Below are positions 61,561 through 64,000 of a stretch of 64,000 nt of DNA, one piece after another (within the stretch, counting starts at the first letter, position 1; each line of letters starts with the position of its first letter). The stretch is from Clostridium culturomicium (lineage in GTDB: Bacteria; Bacillota; Clostridia; Clostridiales; Clostridiaceae): positions 250,528 through 314,527 of the forward strand of contig NZ_CCXK01000015.1 in assembly GCF_000821305.1 (NCBI RefSeq), given 5' to 3'. Made by a program: the position numbers and the translations under genes. Below the pieces are notes generated by a model. That model saw nothing but the letters and a program-made list of their open reading frames with translations. It did no database searches and was not told the origin of the DNA.

Positions 61561-62700
61561 CTACTTCAATACACTACCTGAGATAACCATTCTTTGAACT
61601 TGAGAAGTTCCTTCATAAATTTCAGTTATCTTAGCATCTCTCATCATTCTTTCTACTGGATAATCTTTTGTATATCCATATCCACCAAATAATTGAACTG
61701 CCTTAGTAGTTACTTCCATAGCTACTTCTGATGCAAATAATTTTGCTCTCGCCGCTTCAACTGTATATGGTAACCCCTTATCCTTGTTGTAAGCAGCTTT
61801 ATATACAAGATATCTTGCAGCTTCGATTTTTGTATCCATATCTGCAACCATCCATTGAAGTCCTTGGAATGCTGATATTTGTCTTCCAAATTGTTTTCTT
61901 TCCTTCATGTATGCAACAGCTTCCTCTAAAGCGCCTTCAGCTAAGCCTAGAGCTTGTGCTGCAATACCAATTCTTCCGCCATCAAGAGTTTTCATTGCTA
62001 TACCAAAGCCTTTTCCTTCTTTACCTAGTAAATTTTCCTTTGGAACTATACAATCAGTAAATACTAGCTCTGTAGTAGATGAACCTCTTATTCCTAACTT
62101 GTCCTCAACTTTTCCTATAGAGAAACCCGGGAAATTCTTTTCAACTATAAATGCTGAAATTCCCCTTGTTCCTTTTGATTTATCTGTCATAGCAAATACG
62201 ATAAATACGTCTGCTACTCCACCATTTGTTATAAAAATCTTAGATCCATTTAATACGTAGTGGTCACCATCAAGAACAGCTGTTGTTTGCTGACCTGCTG
62301 CATCAGTTCCTGCATTTGGCTCTGTTAATCCAAAAGCTCCTATTTTTCTTCCTGATGCTAAATCTGGTAAGTATTTAGCCTTCTGTTCTGGAGTACCAAA
62401 TTGCGCTATTGGAGAAGCTCCTAAAGATGTGTGTGCCGATAATATAACACCAGTAGTTCCACATACCTTCGAAAGTTCCTCAACTGCAATAATGTAAGAT
62501 AAGGTATCTCCACCTGCTCCACCATACTCGGTTGAGAATGGAATACCCATTACACCATACTTGCCCATCTTCTTAACGTTTTCCATAGGGAATTCTTCAG
62601 TAACATCTATTTCAGCTGCTATTGGTTTTACCTCATTCAAAGCAAATTCCCTCACCATTTGTTTTACAAGCTCTTGCTCTCTTGTTAATGAAAAGTTCAT
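61561..62700 (-). CDS. bcd: Butyryl-CoA dehydrogenase
   Basis: Bcd reduces crotonyl-CoA to butyryl-CoA, coupled via EtfAB to ferredoxin reduction. The 379-residue acyl-CoA dehydrogenase has the FAD and substrate sites AFGLTEPNAGTDAAG, ITNGGVADVFIV, GRIGIAAQALG, and the catalytic glutamate region MMRDAKITEIYEGTSQVQRM. It lies between crt and etfB with short gaps, the standard clostridial order. Soluble, no extra domains. Confidence 0.96.
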   Translation of the reverse strand: MNFSLTREQELVKQMVREFALNEVKPIAAEIDVTEEFPMENVKKMGKYGVMGIPFSTEYGGAGGDTLSYIIAVEELSKVCGTTGVILSAHTSLGASPIAQFGTPEQKAKYLPDLASGRKIGAFGLTEPNAGTDAAGQQTTAVLDGDHYVLNGSKIFITNGGVADVFIVFAMTDKSKGTRGISAFIVEKNFPGFSIGKVEDKLGIRGSSTTELVFTDCIVPKENLLGKEGKGFGIAMKTLDGGRIGIAAQALGLAEGALEEAVAYMKERKQFGRQISAFQGLQWMVADMDTKIEAARYLVYKAAYNKDKGLPYTVEAARAKLFASEVAMEVTTKAVQLFGGYGYTKDYPVERMMRDAKITEIYEGTSQVQRMVISGSVLK

Positions 62701-62734
62701 TGTAATACCCCCTACCTATTAAGTTTTATTGAAT

Positions 62735-63517
62735 CTATTTATTTTGGAAATTTTTATCTCTTTTTTCTATGAAAGCTGTCATTCCTTCTTTTTGATCTGC
62801 AGTTGCAAAGCATAATCCAAAGGCTTCTGCTTCAAAGGCTATAGCATCATCTATATCCATCTGCATTCCTCTGTTAATAGCTTCCTTGCACTGTGCTACT
62901 GCTATTGGAGCATTTTTTATAATTTTGCCTGCCATTACTTTAGCTTCATCTAAAAGCATTTCTGGCTCAACAACCTTATTAACTAACCCAATTCTATATG
63001 CTTCGTCAGCCTTTATCATGTCACAAGTGAAGATAAGTTCTTTAGCTCTTCCTTCGCCAACAAGTCTAGCTAATCTTTGAGTTCCACCAAATCCAGGTGT
63101 TATTCCAAGTCCAGCTTCTGGCTGAGCAAATTTAGCTTTAGCTGAAGCTATTCTAATATCACATGCCATTGCAAGTTCGCAGCCTCCACCTAATGCGAAA
63201 CCATTTACTGCAGCAATTACAGGCTTGTTTAGTTTTTCTAAATTTCTGAAAACTTTATTTCCTAAAGTTCCAAAAGCCTTTCCTTGTACAGCATTTAATT
63301 CCTTCATTTCAGATATATCTGCACCAGCAACAAAAGCTTTTTCACCAGCCCCTGTTAAAATTACTGCATATACATCCTTATCATTTGAAATTTCTTCAAT
63401 GACTAAATTTAATTCTTTTAGCGTTTCAGAATTTAATGCATTTAATGCTTTAGGTCTATTGATTTTAACGATAGCTAAGTTACCATCTTTTTCAAAGATT
63501 ACATTAGTGTATTCCAT
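62735..63517 (-). CDS. crt: Crotonase (3-hydroxybutyryl-CoA dehydratase)
   Basis: Crt dehydrates 3-hydroxybutyryl-CoA to crotonyl-CoA. The 260 residues have the enoyl-CoA hydratase fold: oxyanion-hole regions AFVAGADISEM and NGFALGGGCELAMACD, and the catalytic glutamates near PEAGLGITPGFGGTQRLARL. The ATG at 63517 follows GGGG by eight bases; a longer frame would place that site inside. It begins the operon, after a promoter and a Rex-like site. No thiolase gene is in the window. Confidence 0.95.
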   Translation of the reverse strand: MEYTNVIFEKDGNLAIVKINRPKALNALNSETLKELNLVIEEISNDKDVYAVILTGAGEKAFVAGADISEMKELNAVQGKAFGTLGNKVFRNLEKLNKPVIAAVNGFALGGGCELAMACDIRIASAKAKFAQPEAGLGITPGFGGTQRLARLVGEGRAKELIFTCDMIKADEAYRIGLVNKVVEPEMLLDEAKVMAGKIIKNAPIAVAQCKEAINRGMQMDIDDAIAFEAEAFGLCFATADQKEGMTAFIEKRDKNFQNK

Positions 63518-63561
63518 TACAAATTCCCCCATGAAACTTTATTATAGGCATCCCCCAATTT

Positions 63562-63579
63562 AAGTTATTTATTTAACAA
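63562..63579. promoter_or_regulatory. Predicted Rex operator before crt
   Basis: AAGTTAT-TTAT-TTAACAA fits the Rex consensus with one perfect half-site (TTAACAA) and four of seven bases in the other. It lies about 27-44 bases after the predicted start of the crt transcript. Another TTAACAA half-site lies at 63656-63662 upstream of the -35 box. Confidence 0.55.
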
Positions 63580-63612
63580 TTTGTTTTTGGTCGCTATGTA
63601 CCTACAATTCTT

Positions 63613-63641
63613 ATTATAGTCCTACCAATTATCATTTTCAA
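63613..63641 (-). promoter_or_regulatory. Sigma-A promoter of crt-bcd-etfBA-hbd
   Basis: TTGAAA (63636-63641) and TATAAT (63613-63618) are 17 bp apart on the minus strand; start expected near 63606. Confidence 0.8.
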
Positions 63642-63689
63642 GAATTTTAGGATTATTAACAATTTATTTGAAATTTCCTAAGTTAATTA

Positions 63690-63741
63690 AAAAAATTATA
63701 GGATATGAAAATTCTCATCCTCATATCCTATAACTTTTTTT
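63690..63741. terminator. Bidirectional terminator after rex
   Basis: A 13 bp perfect stem (63696-63708 with 63721-63733) has runs of T on both sides. It separates rex from the crt operon, so the two are independently transcribed. Confidence 0.9.
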
Positions 63742-63769
63742 TTGATTTTATTACTATTTTTTAAAAATT

Positions 63770-64000
63770 TTATTCTTCTTCAGTAAGCTCTCTCGCTTCA
63801 TTTCTTTCATTTATTAAGTAACTTAAAGTCATTAAACTTTCACTTAAATGAACATTCTCTACAATTACATCATCTGCAACCTTTAAGTCTATTGGTGCAA
63901 AGTTCCAAATAGCTTTAACTCCCTTGTTAGTTACCATATCAACCACACCTTGAGCTCTGCTCTTTGGAACACAGATAATTGCTATATCGATCTCTTCCTC
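63770..64000 (-). CDS. rex: Redox-sensing transcriptional repressor Rex, C-terminal part
   Basis: The visible 76 residues are the C-terminal end of the NAD(H)-binding domain: DIAIICVPKSRAQGVVDMV, VKAIWNFAPIDLKV and VENVHLSESLMTLSYL are typical of Rex. The DNA-binding half is beyond the window edge. Rex represses fermentation genes when NADH/NAD+ is low. Its position beside the crt operon is the normal clostridial layout, and Rex-like sites lie before crt and the alcohol dehydrogenase gene. It ends in its own terminator. Confidence 0.93.
   Translation of the reverse strand, partial: EEEIDIAIICVPKSRAQGVVDMVTNKGVKAIWNFAPIDLKVADDVIVENVHLSESLMTLSYLINERNEARELTEEE

Overview
This AT-rich window reads as the chromosome of an anaerobic, butyrate-forming Firmicute, most likely Clostridium sensu stricto. 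The evidence is a crt-bcd-etfB-etfA-hbd operon beside rex, an NfnAB transhydrogenase, strong AGGAGG ribosome sites, a tmRNA whose tag reads AEDNFALAA, a CIRCE-controlled groESL operon, and TPP, guanine and c-di-GMP-II riboswitches. Almost every gene lies on the minus strand. Only an opine dehydrogenase-like gene and the speD-speE pair, with a short upstream reading frame, lie on the plus strand.

Layout, low to high coordinate. 1-1.6 kb: a thiamine-precursor ABC transporter behind a TPP riboswitch. 1.6-6.5 kb: TatD nuclease, opine dehydrogenase-like protein, DUF4438 protein, spermidine genes. 6.6-10.6 kb: FliB-type lysine methylase, glyA, DEAD-box helicase. 10.8-15.8 kb: urease operon ureABCEFGD, with a one-base frameshift in ureC at the codons around the nickel-bridging lysine. 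16-22.5 kb: the trans-translation/RNA-decay neighbourhood rnr-smpB-ssrA, with an iron alcohol dehydrogenase under a Rex-like operator and a DUF1002 protein placed between its members. 22.8-31.1 kb: a candidate small RNA, RsuA-family pseudouridine synthase, a seven-repeat protein, YaiI, pgi, a Ca/Na exchanger, two unknown envelope proteins and a 45-residue small protein. 31.5-34.8 kb: guaB-guaA behind a guanine riboswitch. 35-51.1 kb: a complete type IV pilus assembly operon. 51.5-55.3 kb: groESL, a TVP38 membrane protein and an OGG1-like glycosylase gene broken by an in-frame stop. 55.5-64 kb: a C_GCAxxG_C_C protein, nfnAB, the butyryl-CoA operon and the end of rex.

The most notable system is the type IV pilus operon (pilD, pilB, pilC, three pilins, pilM, pilN, pilO, three minor-pilin-like genes and a 1088-residue VWA + PA14 secreted protein). 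A c-di-GMP-II riboswitch precedes it. Its P1 stem shares bases with a terminator hairpin in a geometry expected of an ON switch. Six T-tracts phased at about 10-11 bp (predicted curved DNA) lie just upstream, and an unexplained array of TGTGGCAAA boxes sits between the first and second pilin genes. The VWA/PA14 protein occupies the place PilY1 holds beside minor pilins in Gram-negative systems, so it is a candidate pilus-tip adhesin.

The metabolic genes form a redox unit: Rex senses NADH/NAD+, and Rex-like operators lie before crt and the alcohol dehydrogenase. Bcd/Etf and NfnAB are both flavin-based electron-bifurcating systems. Two genes (ureC, ogg) carry single-base lesions that are either real inactivations or sequence errors. 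A hairpin-forming repeat of about 100 bp occurs at three places in the window.
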